Positions 1-15,489 of a stretch of DNA of 43,735 nt are shown one piece after another. Made by a program: the position numbers and the translations under genes. The DNA is from Streptomyces otsuchiensis (lineage in GTDB: Bacteria > Actinomycetota > Actinomycetes > Streptomycetales > Streptomycetaceae): positions 1-43,735 of the forward strand of contig NZ_BHZI01000013.1 in assembly GCF_004305975.1 (NCBI RefSeq). Direction: 5' to 3'. The notes below the pieces were generated by a model. It was not told where the DNA came from. It saw nothing but the letters and a program-made list of their open reading frames with translations, and made no database searches. Position 1 is the stretch's first letter, and each line of letters starts with the position of its first letter.

Positions 1-677
1 CCCCCGGGAGCTGCGCCCCCGACACCGGCGAGGCGCCGCGCCTGGACGTCCACGACTCCGAGACCGGACGGCACCTGTGGAGCAGACCCGCCGGTGTCGA
101 CGGCTACGTGCCGCATCGTCTGCTCGCCTCGGACCCGCTGGTCCTGGAGAGCTATCAGCGGGACGACCAGAACATCCGCGTCACCGCCTACCCGGAGAAC
201 GAAGGGCGCGGTGTCCGGCTGACGGACGCCGGCTGGTACGCGACCCCGCTGGGGCCGCCGGGCCGCCACACCCTCGGCGCGGCGAAGTGGTGGACACCGC
301 TGTCGGCCTCCGGGGTCCTGGTCTCGGGCAGCCTGGAGCCGACCGCCCACGATCTGCGCACCGGTGAGGAGCTGTGGCGGCTGCCGCCGTTCAACGGGAG
401 CCCGGTCGCGGCCCGGGGCGACTCCCTGGTGACCTCCGTCTTCCAGGGCGATCACGATGTCCTGGTGACGCACGATCTCCGCGACCCTTCGGCCGCCGAG
501 GCCCTGGGCGTCCTCGACTGCTCGGGCTGCCGCACCTGGGCGGGCGTGGAGAACCCACCGGCCTTCAGCGTGCACGAGACCCTCGCCTCCAACGACGAGC
601 AGTTCTTCGTCCTCGTCGACGGCGGAGCGGAGCACGGCCTCCCGGTCTGGCTGGTCTCCTTCCCCCTCCCCGGCTGA
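1..677 (+). CDS. PQQ-like beta-propeller protein, C-terminal part
   Basis: The reading frame is open from base 3 and ends with TGA at 675-677, so the gene starts outside the window; an internal ATG at 108 is not a convincing start. The visible part is about 224 residues. It contains repeated blade-like motifs of the PQQ/WD40-like type, such as DSETGRHLW near the start and DLRTGEELWRLPPF further on, each spaced by runs of small hydrophobic residues. Such proteins are usually scaffold or sensor propellers, often extracytoplasmic; the substrate cannot be told from this fragment. A cysteine pair (CSGC) lies in the last third. No terminator with a clear stem was found immediately after it. Family assignment is from repeat pattern only. 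Confidence 0.6.
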   Translation, partial: PGSCAPDTGEAPRLDVHDSETGRHLWSRPAGVDGYVPHRLLASDPLVLESYQRDDQNIRVTAYPENEGRGVRLTDAGWYATPLGPPGRHTLGAAKWWTPLSASGVLVSGSLEPTAHDLRTGEELWRLPPFNGSPVAARGDSLVTSVFQGDHDVLVTHDLRDPSAAEALGVLDCSGCRTWAGVENPPAFSVHETLASNDEQFFVLVDGGAEHGLPVWLVSFPLPG

Positions 678-830
678 ACCGGCCCGCACCCGTACCGTGC
701 CGGCCCCGCCTCGCAGACGTCCAGGTCACACCCCGGCCCCGGCGAGGGCCGGTCCACCGCCCCGCCCGGACCGCCCGACAGGCCGTTCTGTCGCTTCAGG
801 TCAGCACCGCTCCACCACTCACATGAACAG

Positions 831-860
831 TGCTGATGTGATCACGGACCGTGCTAGTCT
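831..860 (+). promoter_or_regulatory. Candidate promoter for the peptide-ABC cassette
   Basis: A TGCTGA -35 (831-836) and a TAGTCT -10 (855-860) are separated by 18 bases, which fits the TTGACN-18-TANNNT pattern of the main Streptomyces sigma factor. The spacer holds the 8-base palindrome GTGATCAC (838-845), which could be an operator. Transcription would start near 867, about 50 bases before the small ORF at 916. Confidence 0.5.
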
Positions 861-915
861 CTGCCCGCCTGAGGAGGGGAGCTTCAGGCACGCGGATCGT
901 TCCGGAGGGGGAACC

Positions 916-978
916 ATGCGGCTGTCCCGTCGTCTGCGCACCGTCCTGTTCACCGTCAAGAAGCTGACGATCAGCTGA
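916..978 (+). CDS. 20-residue cationic peptide ORF before ABC cassette
   Basis: ATG at 916 follows a strong GGAGGGGG ribosome binding site, and TGA ends the frame at 976-978. The product has 20 residues, six Arg/Lys, no acidic residue and no cysteine; it starts MRLSRRLRT and ends VKKLTIS. The basic N-terminal half is followed by a short hydrophobic stretch (TVLFTV). It sits behind its own promoter and 48 bases before the ATPase gene. It could be an exported signalling or toxic peptide handled by the transporter, or a leader peptide whose translation controls the operon. No run of identical codons typical of amino-acid attenuators is seen. I do not recognise the family. The lack of cysteine argues against a lanthipeptide. 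Its position and ribosome binding site are the only evidence that it is real. Confidence 0.5.
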   Translation: MRLSRRLRTVLFTVKKLTIS

Positions 979-1026
979 CCCGATGGCGCACTGACGGTTC
1001 CTACGACACGACGCACGGGGGCACGG

Positions 1027-1770
1027 ATGCCGATCACCTTTGACGCCTGCACATTCGGCTACCGGAGGGGACGGCCGGTCTTCGACGGACTCTCCGTCGA
1101 GCTTCCGCACGGATCCGTCGTGCTGCTCGGCCCCAACGGGGCCGGCAAGTCGACGCTGATGAGCCTCGCCGCCACCGCGTCACGCCCCTGGTCGGGTCGG
1201 CTCCGCCTCGGCACGCTGGACGCCGCCGACCGGGGGCAACGTCGTGCTTGGCGACGCCGGGTCAGCTGGCTGCCGCAGAGCACCGCCCCCTACCCGGGCC
1301 TGACCGTCCGCGAGCAGGTCGCTCACAGCGGCTGGCTGAAGGGCATGTCGCGCTCGGACGCCTGGGAGGCGTCCGAGCGGTCGCTCCGCCGCGTCGGCCT
1401 CGCCGACCTGGCCGAGCGCAGCGGCTCACATCTCTCCGGCGGACAGCTGCGCCGCGTCGGCATCGCCCAGGCACTCGTTCACGACGCCGATGTCATCCTC
1501 ATGGACGAGCCCTCGGCCGGGCTCGACCCGGTCCAGTACGGAACCCTGCGCGAACTGCTGCGGACCATGGCCGATGACGTGACCTTCGTGGTGTCGACCC
1601 ACGACAGCCGGGACCTTGCCGAGACCTACAGCCAGGTTCTGGTCCTCACCGAGGGAACGGTTCGCTTTCAGGGCACGGTCACGGAGTTCCTCGCGCTGGC
1701 TCCTGGCGAGGGCGAGGAGCTGCGCCGGGCCGAGACGGCCTATCGCGGGCTCGTCGGCGCGGAGGGCTGA
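1027..1770 (+). CDS. ABC transporter ATP-binding protein
   Basis: A 247-residue ATPase of the ABC-2 export type, cytoplasmic and membrane-associated. All motifs are present in order: Walker A GPNGAGKST at about 35-43, Q-loop Q84, signature LSGGQ at 136-140, Walker B VILMDEP ending with D160 and E161, and the H-loop histidine at 192. The length matches single-domain exporter ATPases. It is followed six bases later by a membrane protein gene and then another, so the three probably form one exporter. The 20-residue peptide ORF upstream is an obvious candidate cargo, but that is inference. Confidence 0.9.
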   Translation: MPITFDACTFGYRRGRPVFDGLSVELPHGSVVLLGPNGAGKSTLMSLAATASRPWSGRLRLGTLDAADRGQRRAWRRRVSWLPQSTAPYPGLTVREQVAHSGWLKGMSRSDAWEASERSLRRVGLADLAERSGSHLSGGQLRRVGIAQALVHDADVILMDEPSAGLDPVQYGTLRELLRTMADDVTFVVSTHDSRDLAETYSQVLVLTEGTVRFQGTVTEFLALAPGEGEELRRAETAYRGLVGAEG

Positions 1771-1776
1771 GTAACC

Positions 1777-3033
1777 ATGCATCGCCAGTGGAAGCGCCGG
1801 TGCACCGCCGTCCCGTCCGTGTGGGCGGCTGTCGCCCTGGTCCCCCTGTTGTTCTGGTATGTGCGCGACGCCTGGGCGGCGAACGCGTGGGAGGCCGGGG
1901 GCGCCGTCACCCTGACCCTCGCGTTCATCGCACCCGTCTGCGCCGGCCTGGCCGCCTGGGAGGCCCGGCGGCTCACGGTCGCGGAGGTGCACCGCACCGC
2001 CCCGGTTCGGTCCGCGCTCCGGATCGCCTGCGACCGGCTCACTCCCGTTCTGGCGCTCGGGGCCGGAGCGCTCGCGGTGACCACCGTGTTCGTCTTCGCC
2101 CGCACGGGCCATCTTCCCGGAGCCGGGATCGCGGCGGTCTGGTGCGCGGTGGTGGTCTCCCACGTCCTCGCCGCCTTCGTCTTCGCCCGCGCCGTGCCCA
2201 ACACGCTCGGAGTTGCCGCGCCGGTGCTGCTGAGCTGGGTCGTCATCGCCTACCCGCCCTCCATGAGTCCGGACTGGCTGCGTCATCTGACCGGCGGCGG
2301 GCTGCACACCTGCTGCGCGGCGGACTCGGTGGTCGCGCCACAGGCCCTGATCGGCCCGCTGCTGCTGGGCGCCGGGACCGCCGTGGCGGCCGGGATCGCG
2401 GTGGCCGCCGGACGGCGCCTGCTGGCGGTCGCGTTGGCGCTGGCCGTCGCCGGTGCGTCGCTGGTGGGCGCCGTCCACCTGGTCCGGGACGTGCCCGCGA
2501 CTCCATCGGCACCACGCGCCGTGGAGGAGCTGCACTGTGCGGGAACGGAACCGGAACTGTGCCTCTGGCCGGAGGAGGAGAGCCGCAGGGCGTGGCTGCG
2601 ACAGTCCCTGTCCACCGCGTACGACGCGCTGGCCGAGGTCGGGATCAGTCCACCCGCGCGGATCGGCAGTATGCGGTGGGACGAGCGAACCACACCCCTG
2701 TACGCGGGTGAGGACGTCACCACCGGACTCGTGGCACAGGACGTGTCCGCGGGGGTGCTTCCGGAGCGGGAACCGGACTGCGCGGCCGAGAGTGAGGACT
2801 ACTACGGCGGCGAGGTTTACGCGGCCCTGGTGCTCTGGCTGGTCTTCACGGCCTCGGGCAGTGACGCACCGCCCGAGGAGGCGATCTGGCCGTCCGAGGA
2901 CGTGGAACTCGCGCAGCAGGTCGTGAGACGTCCACCCCACGAGCAGCGCGCCTGGTACCAACACAACCGGCGGGCTCTCACCACTTGCGGTGTCGAGCCC
3001 CTTCTCACCGCCGACGCGCCACCGCGCGCCTGA
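1777..3033 (+). CDS. ABC transporter membrane protein with C-terminal outer domain
   Basis: A 418-residue protein starting at the ATG six bases after the ATPase stop. About six hydrophobic segments fill residues 15-240 (for example AAVALVPLLFWYV and LLSWVVIAYP), followed by a hydrophilic region of about 160 residues with several cysteines (EELHCAGTEPELCLW, PDCAAESED, TTCGVEP) that probably lies outside the membrane. The N-terminal half behaves like an ABC-2 permease. I do not recognise a named family for the C-terminal part. It is probably the permease partner of the ATPase at 1027 and shares its transcript. Confidence 0.7.
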   Translation: MHRQWKRRCTAVPSVWAAVALVPLLFWYVRDAWAANAWEAGGAVTLTLAFIAPVCAGLAAWEARRLTVAEVHRTAPVRSALRIACDRLTPVLALGAGALAVTTVFVFARTGHLPGAGIAAVWCAVVVSHVLAAFVFARAVPNTLGVAAPVLLSWVVIAYPPSMSPDWLRHLTGGGLHTCCAADSVVAPQALIGPLLLGAGTAVAAGIAVAAGRRLLAVALALAVAGASLVGAVHLVRDVPATPSAPRAVEELHCAGTEPELCLWPEEESRRAWLRQSLSTAYDALAEVGISPPARIGSMRWDERTTPLYAGEDVTTGLVAQDVSAGVLPEREPDCAAESEDYYGGEVYAALVLWLVFTASGSDAPPEEAIWPSEDVELAQQVVRRPPHEQRAWYQHNRRALTTCGVEPLLTADAPPRA

Positions 3034-3045
3034 GGAGCACAGCCC

Positions 3046-3636
3046 GTGCGTTGGTGGATACGCGTCCGAGTCCTCGCCCCGTTCCTCACCGCGGTCAGCC
3101 TGGTCGCCATCTGGGCGGCGGTGGGGCCGGACGCTTCGGTCGTTCTGCCGAACCTGCTTGCCCAGGTCAGCGTGTCGGTCCCGGCCGCGTGGCTGCTTCC
3201 CCTGGTGCCCGCGATCCTGTGGTGCTGGTCGGAGGAGCGTGCGGCTCTGACCGGTGAGCACACGGCGGTGCGTGCGGTCGACCGGTACATCGCCTCCCTG
3301 TTGGCGGCGGTCATCGGCCTGGTGGCTCTGGGCGGCGTCCTCGGGCTGGTGCTGAACTCCTCCGGCGACGGCCTGGCGGCAGCGAGAAACCTGACCGGCT
3401 ACCTCGGGCTGGCACTGCTGCTGAGCCGGGTGGTCGGTACCCGGCCCGCGGGCGCGATGGTGGGGTTCTTCCCCGTCTTCTGCGCTCTCTTCGGGAGTGG
3501 CAGCGACGGTCCCTTCTGGTGGGCCTGGCCGATCAACGCCCCCGGGCGGCCGGTCGCCGCCCTCATCGCCGTCGGCTTGTTCGCAGCGGGTCTGGCCGTG
3601 CTGGCTCGTTCGCCTGCTCCGCGCCCGGCGCGCTGA
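3046..3636 (+). CDS. Integral membrane protein of the ABC cassette
   Basis: A 196-residue protein with a GTG start 12 bases after the preceding stop. Hydrophobic segments occur at about residues 8-27, 33-60, 83-106, 115-133 and 140-190, giving roughly five to six membrane passes. No catalytic motif is visible. Its place as the last gene of the cassette suggests an accessory or second permease subunit, or an immunity factor for the transported substrate. The C-terminus is short and basic. Two tandem hairpins follow. Function is not recognisable from sequence alone. Confidence 0.65.
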   Translation: MRWWIRVRVLAPFLTAVSLVAIWAAVGPDASVVLPNLLAQVSVSVPAAWLLPLVPAILWCWSEERAALTGEHTAVRAVDRYIASLLAAVIGLVALGGVLGLVLNSSGDGLAAARNLTGYLGLALLLSRVVGTRPAGAMVGFFPVFCALFGSGSDGPFWWAWPINAPGRPVAALIAVGLFAAGLAVLARSPAPRPAR

Positions 3637-3716
3637 CCCGCGCCCGAGGTCACCTCGGTCCCGGACTCAGCCCCGCACATGCACCCGCCGCCCCGCTTCT
3701 CCCCCGCACACGCCGA

Positions 3717-3754
3717 CGGGCGGCCGTCTCCCCTCGCGGGGAGACGGCCGCCCG
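3717..3754. terminator. Bidirectional terminator hairpin
   Basis: A perfect 17-bp stem (left arm 3717-3733, right arm 3738-3754) with a 4-base TCGC loop sits between the ABC cassette (plus) and rpoC (minus). It can serve both converging transcripts. Confidence 0.85.
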
Positions 3755-3761
3755 TGGCGGT

Positions 3762-3785
3762 GGTGGCCCGCCGCAGCGGGCCACC
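3762..3785 (-). terminator. Second hairpin at rpoC 3' end
   Basis: Perfect 10-bp arms (3762-3771 and 3776-3785) with a 4-base loop begin 7 bases after the rpoC stop codon. Together with 3717-3754 it makes a tandem terminator for the rpoBC transcript. Confidence 0.6.
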
Positions 3786-3792
3786 GGTGACC

Positions 3793-7707
<3,915 letters not shown>

Positions 7708-7791
7708 TCTCGTCAATCCCTCTCAGGGGTTGTGCCCCTCACCTGCGCGAGGCGTGAGGCAGGGTGAAAAGTCTGATCGGGGTCCGGGGCG

Positions 7792-7823
7792 GCGACGGGG
7801 CCTTCGGTCGAAGGCCCCGTCGC
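7792..7823 (-). other. Strong hairpin between rpoB and rpoC
   Basis: Arms 7792-7805 and 7810-7823 pair perfectly over 14 bp with a 4-base loop, starting 7 bases after the rpoB stop. No T-rich tail follows on the minus strand. It could reduce read-through into rpoC, mark an RNA processing site, or stabilise the upstream message. Confidence 0.6.
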
Positions 7824-7830
7824 GAACCCG

Positions 7831-11316
<3,486 letters not shown>

Positions 11317-11411
11317 GAGGGGGTCCTTCCGAGGGCTCGGACTCTCTGCGCGCATGCCGGTCCCACCACTGGTGACGGGCAGGGGGAACAATATAGGCAG
11401 CGCAAAGGGAC

Positions 11412-11441
11412 AGTGTAGCCACAAGACACACTGATGTCCAA
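11412..11441 (-). promoter_or_regulatory. Candidate rpoB promoter
   Basis: On the minus strand TTGGAC (11436-11441) and TACACT (11412-11417) are 18 bases apart, a good match to the main sigma-factor pattern. Transcription would begin near 11405, giving a leader of about 90 bases before the TTG start of rpoB. Confidence 0.55.
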
Positions 11442-11615
11442 TACCCATGCATGGGGCTCGTCACCGCCCCAGACGACGCGGCCGCCCTCCGGCCTGATCC
11501 GCTCCCGGTGGCCTCGTCACCGTTCGCGGTTCGTCTGCCGCATTGTTTCCCGCATCGCCATCGATCCATGCCTGAAATCCGGAATCGATGTCCGCCGCCT
11601 CGGCGTCGCGTCCCG

Positions 11616-11644
11616 AGAATCGCGCGAAGGGTGCGGTTCGTCAA
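11616..11644 (-). promoter_or_regulatory. Possible upstream rpoB promoter
   Basis: TTGACG (11639-11644) and GATTCT (11616-11621) are 17 bases apart on the minus strand. The -35 is very good and the -10 weak. The surrounding 11450-11750 contains no other gene or repeat that I can support. Confidence 0.3.
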
Positions 11645-11750
11645 GGGGGACCGGACCCATCACGCCGTCTCCACGGGGCGGCGACGAAAGATCACCATAC
11701 CCCTGACCACCGACAAGGCAAGGGCGGCGGCTGGCGCGTGGGAGGAACGC

Positions 11751-11786
11751 CGAGGGGCGATCACCCGGCTGGGTGATCGCCCCTCG
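11751..11786 (-). terminator. Terminator or attenuator after rplL
   Basis: Perfect 16-bp arms (11751-11766, 11771-11786) around the loop GGCT. It lies between rplL and the rpoB promoters, so it could end most rplJL transcripts while letting some read through into rpoBC. Confidence 0.7.
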
Positions 11787-11826
11787 CGCTGTCCGTTCAC
11801 CGACGGGTGACACGGGCGCCGCACCC

Positions 11827-11858
11827 ACCCTCCGCGCGCCGGCGGGCGTGCGGAGGGT
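11827..11858 (-). terminator. Second hairpin after rplL
   Basis: A stem of about 14 bp with one G-U wobble (left 11827-11840, right 11845-11858) lies 80 bases after the rplL stop and precedes the stronger hairpin at 11751-11786 in the direction of transcription. Confidence 0.5.
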
Positions 11859-11937
11859 TGACGGTGCGGTGGGCGGCGGCGGCCGCCCGGTGGCGTGGTC
11901 GCGGGTCAGCGCCCGGACCGTGCCTCGGTGACTGGTG

Positions 11938-12321
11938 TCACTTGACCTCGACGGAGGCGCCGGCGCCCTCGAGGGCCTCCTTGGCCTTGTCGGCGGCAGC
12001 CTTGTCGACCTTCTCGACGACGGCCTTGGGGGTGCCGTCCACGAGGTCCTTGGCCTCCTTCAGACCCAGGGAGGTCAGCTCACGCACGACCTTGATGACC
12101 TGGATCTTCTTGTCGCCGGCACCGGTGAGGATGACGTCGAACTCGTCCTGCTCGGCAGCGGCCTCGGCCGGGGCGGCGGCGGCGCCGCCGGCGGCGATGG
12201 CGACGGGGGCGGCAGCCTCGACGTCGAACTTCTCCTCGAACGCCTTCACGAAGTCGGAGAGCTGGATGAGGGTCATGTCGCTGAACTGGTCGAGCAGCTC
12301 GTCCTGGGTGAGCTTCGCCAT
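11938..12321 (-). CDS. rplL: 50S ribosomal protein L7/L12
   Basis: L7/L12 forms the flexible stalk of the large subunit and recruits translation GTPases. The 127-residue product starts [16 protein letters not shown], has the Ala/Gly-rich hinge at about 40-60, and the C-terminal factor-binding domain with [20 protein letters not shown]. The length is typical. It follows rplJ by 108 bases on the same strand, as in nearly all bacteria; two hairpins follow it before rpoB. Confidence 0.97.
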   Translation of the reverse strand: MAKLTQDELLDQFSDMTLIQLSDFVKAFEEKFDVEAAAPVAIAAGGAAAAPAEAAAEQDEFDVILTGAGDKKIQVIKVVRELTSLGLKEAKDLVDGTPKAVVEKVDKAAADKAKEALEGAGASVEVK

Positions 12322-12429
12322 GATGGCGGTCCTTCCACTAATTCGGCTGGTGCCGAGAAATCTGCCGGATGTGACTGTCGGCGGGCGTGATGTGCGCCCG
12401 CTGGGCCGTGCGTGAGAGGTGAAGCGTTC

Positions 12430-12981
12430 TCACTCGGCCTCGGCGGGCGCCGGGGTGTCGGCACCGCCCTGCTCGACCTTGCTGCGAAGGGCGTCCGCGG
12501 TGCGGACGAACTTCGAAAGCGGGGCCTGGAAGGTCGCCGCGGCCTTGGCCATGGACGCCTTCATGCCACCGGCCAGCTTGGCGAGCAGCACCTCACGGGA
12601 CTCGAGGTCCGCGAGCTTGTTGATCTCGTCGGCGGAGAGAGCGTTGCCGTCGAGCACACCGCCCTTGATGACGAGGGCGTTGTTGTCCTTCGCGAAGTTG
12701 CGCAGACCCTTCGCGGCCACCACCGGGTCACCGGTGACGAAGGCGACAGCGGTCGAGCCCGTGAGGAACTCGTCCAGCTGCGTGATCCCGGCCTCGTTGG
12801 CCGCGATCTTGGTCAGCGTGTTCTTCGAGACGCGGTACTGAGCGTCCTCACCGAGAGCACGGCGCAGGTCCTTGATCTGCGCCACGGTGAGACCGGTGTA
12901 CGCGGTCACAACAGCACCGTTGGAGTTCTCGAACTTCTTCTTGATCTCAGCGACGGCTGCGACCTTGTCGGGGCTCGCCAT
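12430..12981 (-). CDS. rplJ: 50S ribosomal protein L10
   Basis: L10 anchors the L7/L12 dimers to the ribosome and usually represses its own operon by binding the leader RNA. The start is the ATG at 12981, preceded by AAGGAGG; the longer open frame reaching 13071 would translate the leader. The product has 183 residues, begins [20 protein letters not shown] and includes [12 protein letters not shown]. The C-terminal helix that binds L12 is present and ends in a Pro/Ala/Glu tail. A leader with L10-type sequence and a clear promoter lie upstream. Confidence 0.97.
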   Translation of the reverse strand: MASPDKVAAVAEIKKKFENSNGAVVTAYTGLTVAQIKDLRRALGEDAQYRVSKNTLTKIAANEAGITQLDEFLTGSTAVAFVTGDPVVAAKGLRNFAKDNNALVIKGGVLDGNALSADEINKLADLESREVLLAKLAGGMKASMAKAAATFQAPLSKFVRTADALRSKVEQGGADTPAPAEAE

Positions 12982-13040
12982 GAACCTCGGCCCTCCTTCC
13001 GGGTGATACGGACCGCACGGAAGGGGCAGGAGAACACGAA

Positions 13041-13066
13041 ACGCCCCGGCGCAGGGCACGGGGCGT
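13041..13066 (-). promoter_or_regulatory. Hairpin in rplJ leader, possible attenuator
   Basis: Arms 13041-13048 and 13059-13066 pair over 8 bp. On the minus strand the stem is followed by a T-rich stretch (TTTCGTGTTCTCC), so it could act as an attenuator or terminator in the leader, 60 bases before the rplJ start. Confidence 0.45.
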
Positions 13067-13086
13067 GGCACACGGACGGCACCTGG

Positions 13087-13190
13087 AGGGTGTGTCCGGA
13101 GGCTTCCTCATAACCTGCGCAGGCGATCCGCGTCCGCGAATCCTTCGGCCACCGGGATCGGGCCCGGCGGCAACCAGCGGTCTCTGGCTT
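13087..13190 (-). ncRNA. Ribosomal protein L10 leader
   Basis: The transcribed leader of rplJ contains, in order, AGAGACCGCTGGTTGCC, CCGAAGGATTCG and CTGCGCAGGTTATGAGG. This order resembles the L10 binding leader found upstream of rplJ in many bacteria. Repression by free L10 (with L12) is the expected control. I assign it by motif resemblance and position; a covariance-model search was not possible. Confidence 0.55.
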
Positions 13191-13197
13191 CGCATGA

Positions 13198-13227
13198 ACA
13201 GTACGCGCACGGATCGGGCTGACGCAA
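13198..13227 (-). promoter_or_regulatory. rplJL promoter
   Basis: TTGCGT (13222-13227) and TACTGT (13198-13203) are 18 bases apart on the minus strand, with a predicted start near 13191, exactly where the L10-type leader begins. Confidence 0.6.
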
Positions 13228-13279
13228 ATCGCCCGGACGGCGCATCCGCGGGCCCCACGGGAGGCGGCCGGCCGACGCG

Positions 13280-13316
13280 CGGACCCGCCCCCACATCCGG
13301 CGTGGGGGCGGGTCCG
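13280..13316 (-). terminator. Terminator after lipoprotein gene
   Basis: A perfect 15-bp stem (13280-13294 with 13302-13316) and 7-base loop lie 54 bases after the lipoprotein stop and before the rplJ promoter, separating the two units. Confidence 0.8.
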
Positions 13317-13370
13317 GGTACGGCGAGGTGACGTGCCGTGGGTGACGGCCGGGGGACGGCCGGAGCGGCG

Positions 13371-14447
13371 TCAGCCGTTCTCGGCGGCCTCCATCTCGGC
13401 CTCGAACTCGGCCCAGTCCTCCTCGGTCCAGTTGTCCATGTCCTCAAGGTCGTAGTCGCCCAGCGCGTCCTCGCCGTCGGTACCGCCACCGATACCGAGC
13501 AGACCGCCGCCCTCGACCTCCGCGATGTCCAGGACGTCGGCCGCGTCGGGGGCCTCGACGGCCAGGGCCGCGCCGTAGTCGCGGTAGACCGTGGAGTAGG
13601 TGACCTCGCCCTCGGCCATCTCCATGTCCATGTCGATGCGGACGGGGAGCTCGTCCTCGCCGACCCAGACCGTGAGGTTGAAGGCGTCTGCCTCCAGGCC
13701 CTCCATCTGGCCGCGCAGCTCGTCGAGGCTCTCCTCCGACATGTACTCGGTGCTCGGGTCCGCGGCCAGCAGCTCGTCGAGGGTCAGCTCGCCGGCGTAG
13801 ACCTCGGTCTGCTGCCCCTCGAACTCCTCGGTGCCCTGGTGGGTGACGTCCGGGGATTCCAGCAGCAGCTCGATCTGCTCGGCCGGGCTCTGCGCCATGT
13901 TCTCGGCCTGCCGGAGCTGGCTGGCGATCTCGGACTCGCCGGTCGCGGCGGCCATCTCGTCGATGTCGATCTTGACCCAGCTCTTGCCATCCATCTCGGG
14001 CTCGGCCGCGAGGAGGGGGCCTCCCATGTACATCACGTTGTCGACGAACCGGAGGTCGAAGACCATCTCCGGGGTCTCCTCGGCCTCGCCGCCGAGCAGC
14101 TCCTGGAAGGCCTCCATGTACTCAGTCATGTCCATGGTGAGGTCCATGACCAGCGGGTCCCAGCCGGTCGTGCCTTCGACGGCGTAGGAGAAGCCGAACT
14201 CCTCGCCCGTGGACTCGTCGGCGACCGACATCGACATGGTCGAGGTGAAGCTGACGGTGCTGGCCTCGTGGGACTTCTCCTGCGAGGTCCGCAGGGCACT
14301 GAAGATGCCATCGGTGCCCGAGGAGTCGGACTTCCCGTTCTCGCCCTTGGCGTCGGCTTCGGACGATGAGTCCGAACCACAGGCCGCCGTCGACACCAGC
14401 ACACCGGCCGTCACTGCCGCGAGCACGGCCTTGCGCATGGAACGCAT
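13371..14447 (-). CDS. Secreted lipoprotein of unknown function
   Basis: A 358-residue protein with a classical lipoprotein signal: basic MRSMRK, a hydrophobic core and a lipobox ending at C23 (STAAC-GS). The mature part begins with a Ser/Asp-rich linker and then a beta-strand-rich, acidic domain (VSFTSTMSMSV, VMDLTMDMTEYMEAF). The overall look resembles LppX/LprG or LolA-like lipid-binding folds, but I cannot confirm this. A lipoprotein gene at this position between rplA and rplJ is also known in Streptomyces coelicolor. The start could be the ATG at 14438 instead, which would change only the first three residues. The C-terminus is an acidic tail rich in Glu, Asp and Trp. Confidence 0.75.
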   Translation of the reverse strand: MRSMRKAVLAAVTAGVLVSTAACGSDSSSEADAKGENGKSDSSGTDGIFSALRTSQEKSHEASTVSFTSTMSMSVADESTGEEFGFSYAVEGTTGWDPLVMDLTMDMTEYMEAFQELLGGEAEETPEMVFDLRFVDNVMYMGGPLLAAEPEMDGKSWVKIDIDEMAAATGESEIASQLRQAENMAQSPAEQIELLLESPDVTHQGTEEFEGQQTEVYAGELTLDELLAADPSTEYMSEESLDELRGQMEGLEADAFNLTVWVGEDELPVRIDMDMEMAEGEVTYSTVYRDYGAALAVEAPDAADVLDIAEVEGGGLLGIGGGTDGEDALGDYDLEDMDNWTEEDWAEFEAEMEAAENG

Positions 14448-14604
14448 CGTCCCCCCAAGGGATTCACATGTTGCTGTCAGAGGACCTTCAAGGTAATCGA
14501 CCGGGTCGGCGCCGGGCCGCGTCCGTACCGTTCTGTAGCAGAACGGGGACCTGGGCGAGAGGCGGCCGGAGCGGTCCGCGTTCTGCCACGCGGCCCGGAC
14601 GCGA

Positions 14605-14649
14605 CGGCGCCCGCCGCCGCTTCCGCTGGGGAAGCGACGACGGGCGCCG
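14605..14649 (-). terminator. Terminator after rplKA
   Basis: A 20-bp stem (14605-14624 with 14630-14649), with two G-U wobbles in the minus-strand RNA and a 5-base loop, lies 43 bases after the rplA stop. Confidence 0.8.
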
Positions 14650-14692
14650 GTGCGTCATAAAGCCCGCCCTGCCGGGCGGAACCCGGGCCGGA

Positions 14693-15409
14693 TCAGACGG
14701 CCTGGTCCTCCAGGAGGAGGTTGCGGGTGCGGTTGCCGTCGACCGGGATACCGGGGCCCATCGTGGTGGTGATGGTGGCCTTGCGGATGTACCGGCCCTT
14801 GGCCGCGGACGGCTTCAGACGCTGGATCTCCTCCATCGCGGCGGCGTAGTTCTCGACGAGCTGCGCCTCGTCGAAGGAGACCTTGCCGATGATGAAGTGG
14901 AGGTTCGAGTGCTTGTCGACCCGGAACTCGATCTTGCCGCCCTTGATCTCGGTGACGGCCTTGGCGACGTCAGGGGTGACGGTGCCGGTCTTCGGGTTCG
15001 GCATCAGACCACGGGGACCGAGCACGCGGCCGAGGCGGCCGACCTTGCCCATGAGGTCCGGGGTGGCGACGACGGAGTCGAAGTCCAGCCGGCCCTTGCT
15101 GACCTCGTCGATCAGCTCGTCGGAGCCGACGATGTCGGCGCCCGCGGCACGCGCGGCCTCGGCACGGTCACCGGTCGCGAAGACCAGGACCCGGGCGGTC
15201 TTGCCGGTGCCGTGCGGAAGGTTCACGGTGCCGCGGACCATCTGGTCCGCCTTGCGCGGGTCCACGCCCAGGCGCATGGCCACCTCGACGGTCGCGTCGA
15301 ACTTGGTCGCGTTGGTGTCCTTGGCGATCCGTACGGCCTCGAGCGGGGCGTAGAGCCGCGACTGGTCGATCTTGGACTCGGCGCTGCGGTGCGACTTACT
15401 GCGCTTCAC
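14693..15409 (-). CDS. rplA: 50S ribosomal protein L1
   Basis: L1 builds the mobile stalk near the ribosomal E site and can repress the rplKA operon. The product has 238 residues, a GTG start with GGAGGAG upstream, and the conserved segments [25 protein letters not shown] and [16 protein letters not shown]. It follows rplK by 80 bases on the same strand. Length and sequence are ordinary for Streptomyces. Confidence 0.97.
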   Translation of the reverse strand: MKRSKSHRSAESKIDQSRLYAPLEAVRIAKDTNATKFDATVEVAMRLGVDPRKADQMVRGTVNLPHGTGKTARVLVFATGDRAEAARAAGADIVGSDELIDEVSKGRLDFDSVVATPDLMGKVGRLGRVLGPRGLMPNPKTGTVTPDVAKAVTEIKGGKIEFRVDKHSNLHFIIGKVSFDEAQLVENYAAAMEEIQRLKPSAAKGRYIRKATITTTMGPGIPVDGNRTRNLLLEDQAV

Positions 15410-15489
15410 TTCTGCTCCTCCTGCTGGTGCGGTGTTTCTCGGGGAGTCGTGGTGCGGGCCTGCGCGGGCCCTCCCACGGTGCGGGCGGT

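Noticed and set aside
978-1026. Amino-acid attenuator between the small peptide and the ABC gene
   Set aside because: No alternative stems and no run of identical codons in the peptide were found, so classical attenuation is not supported.
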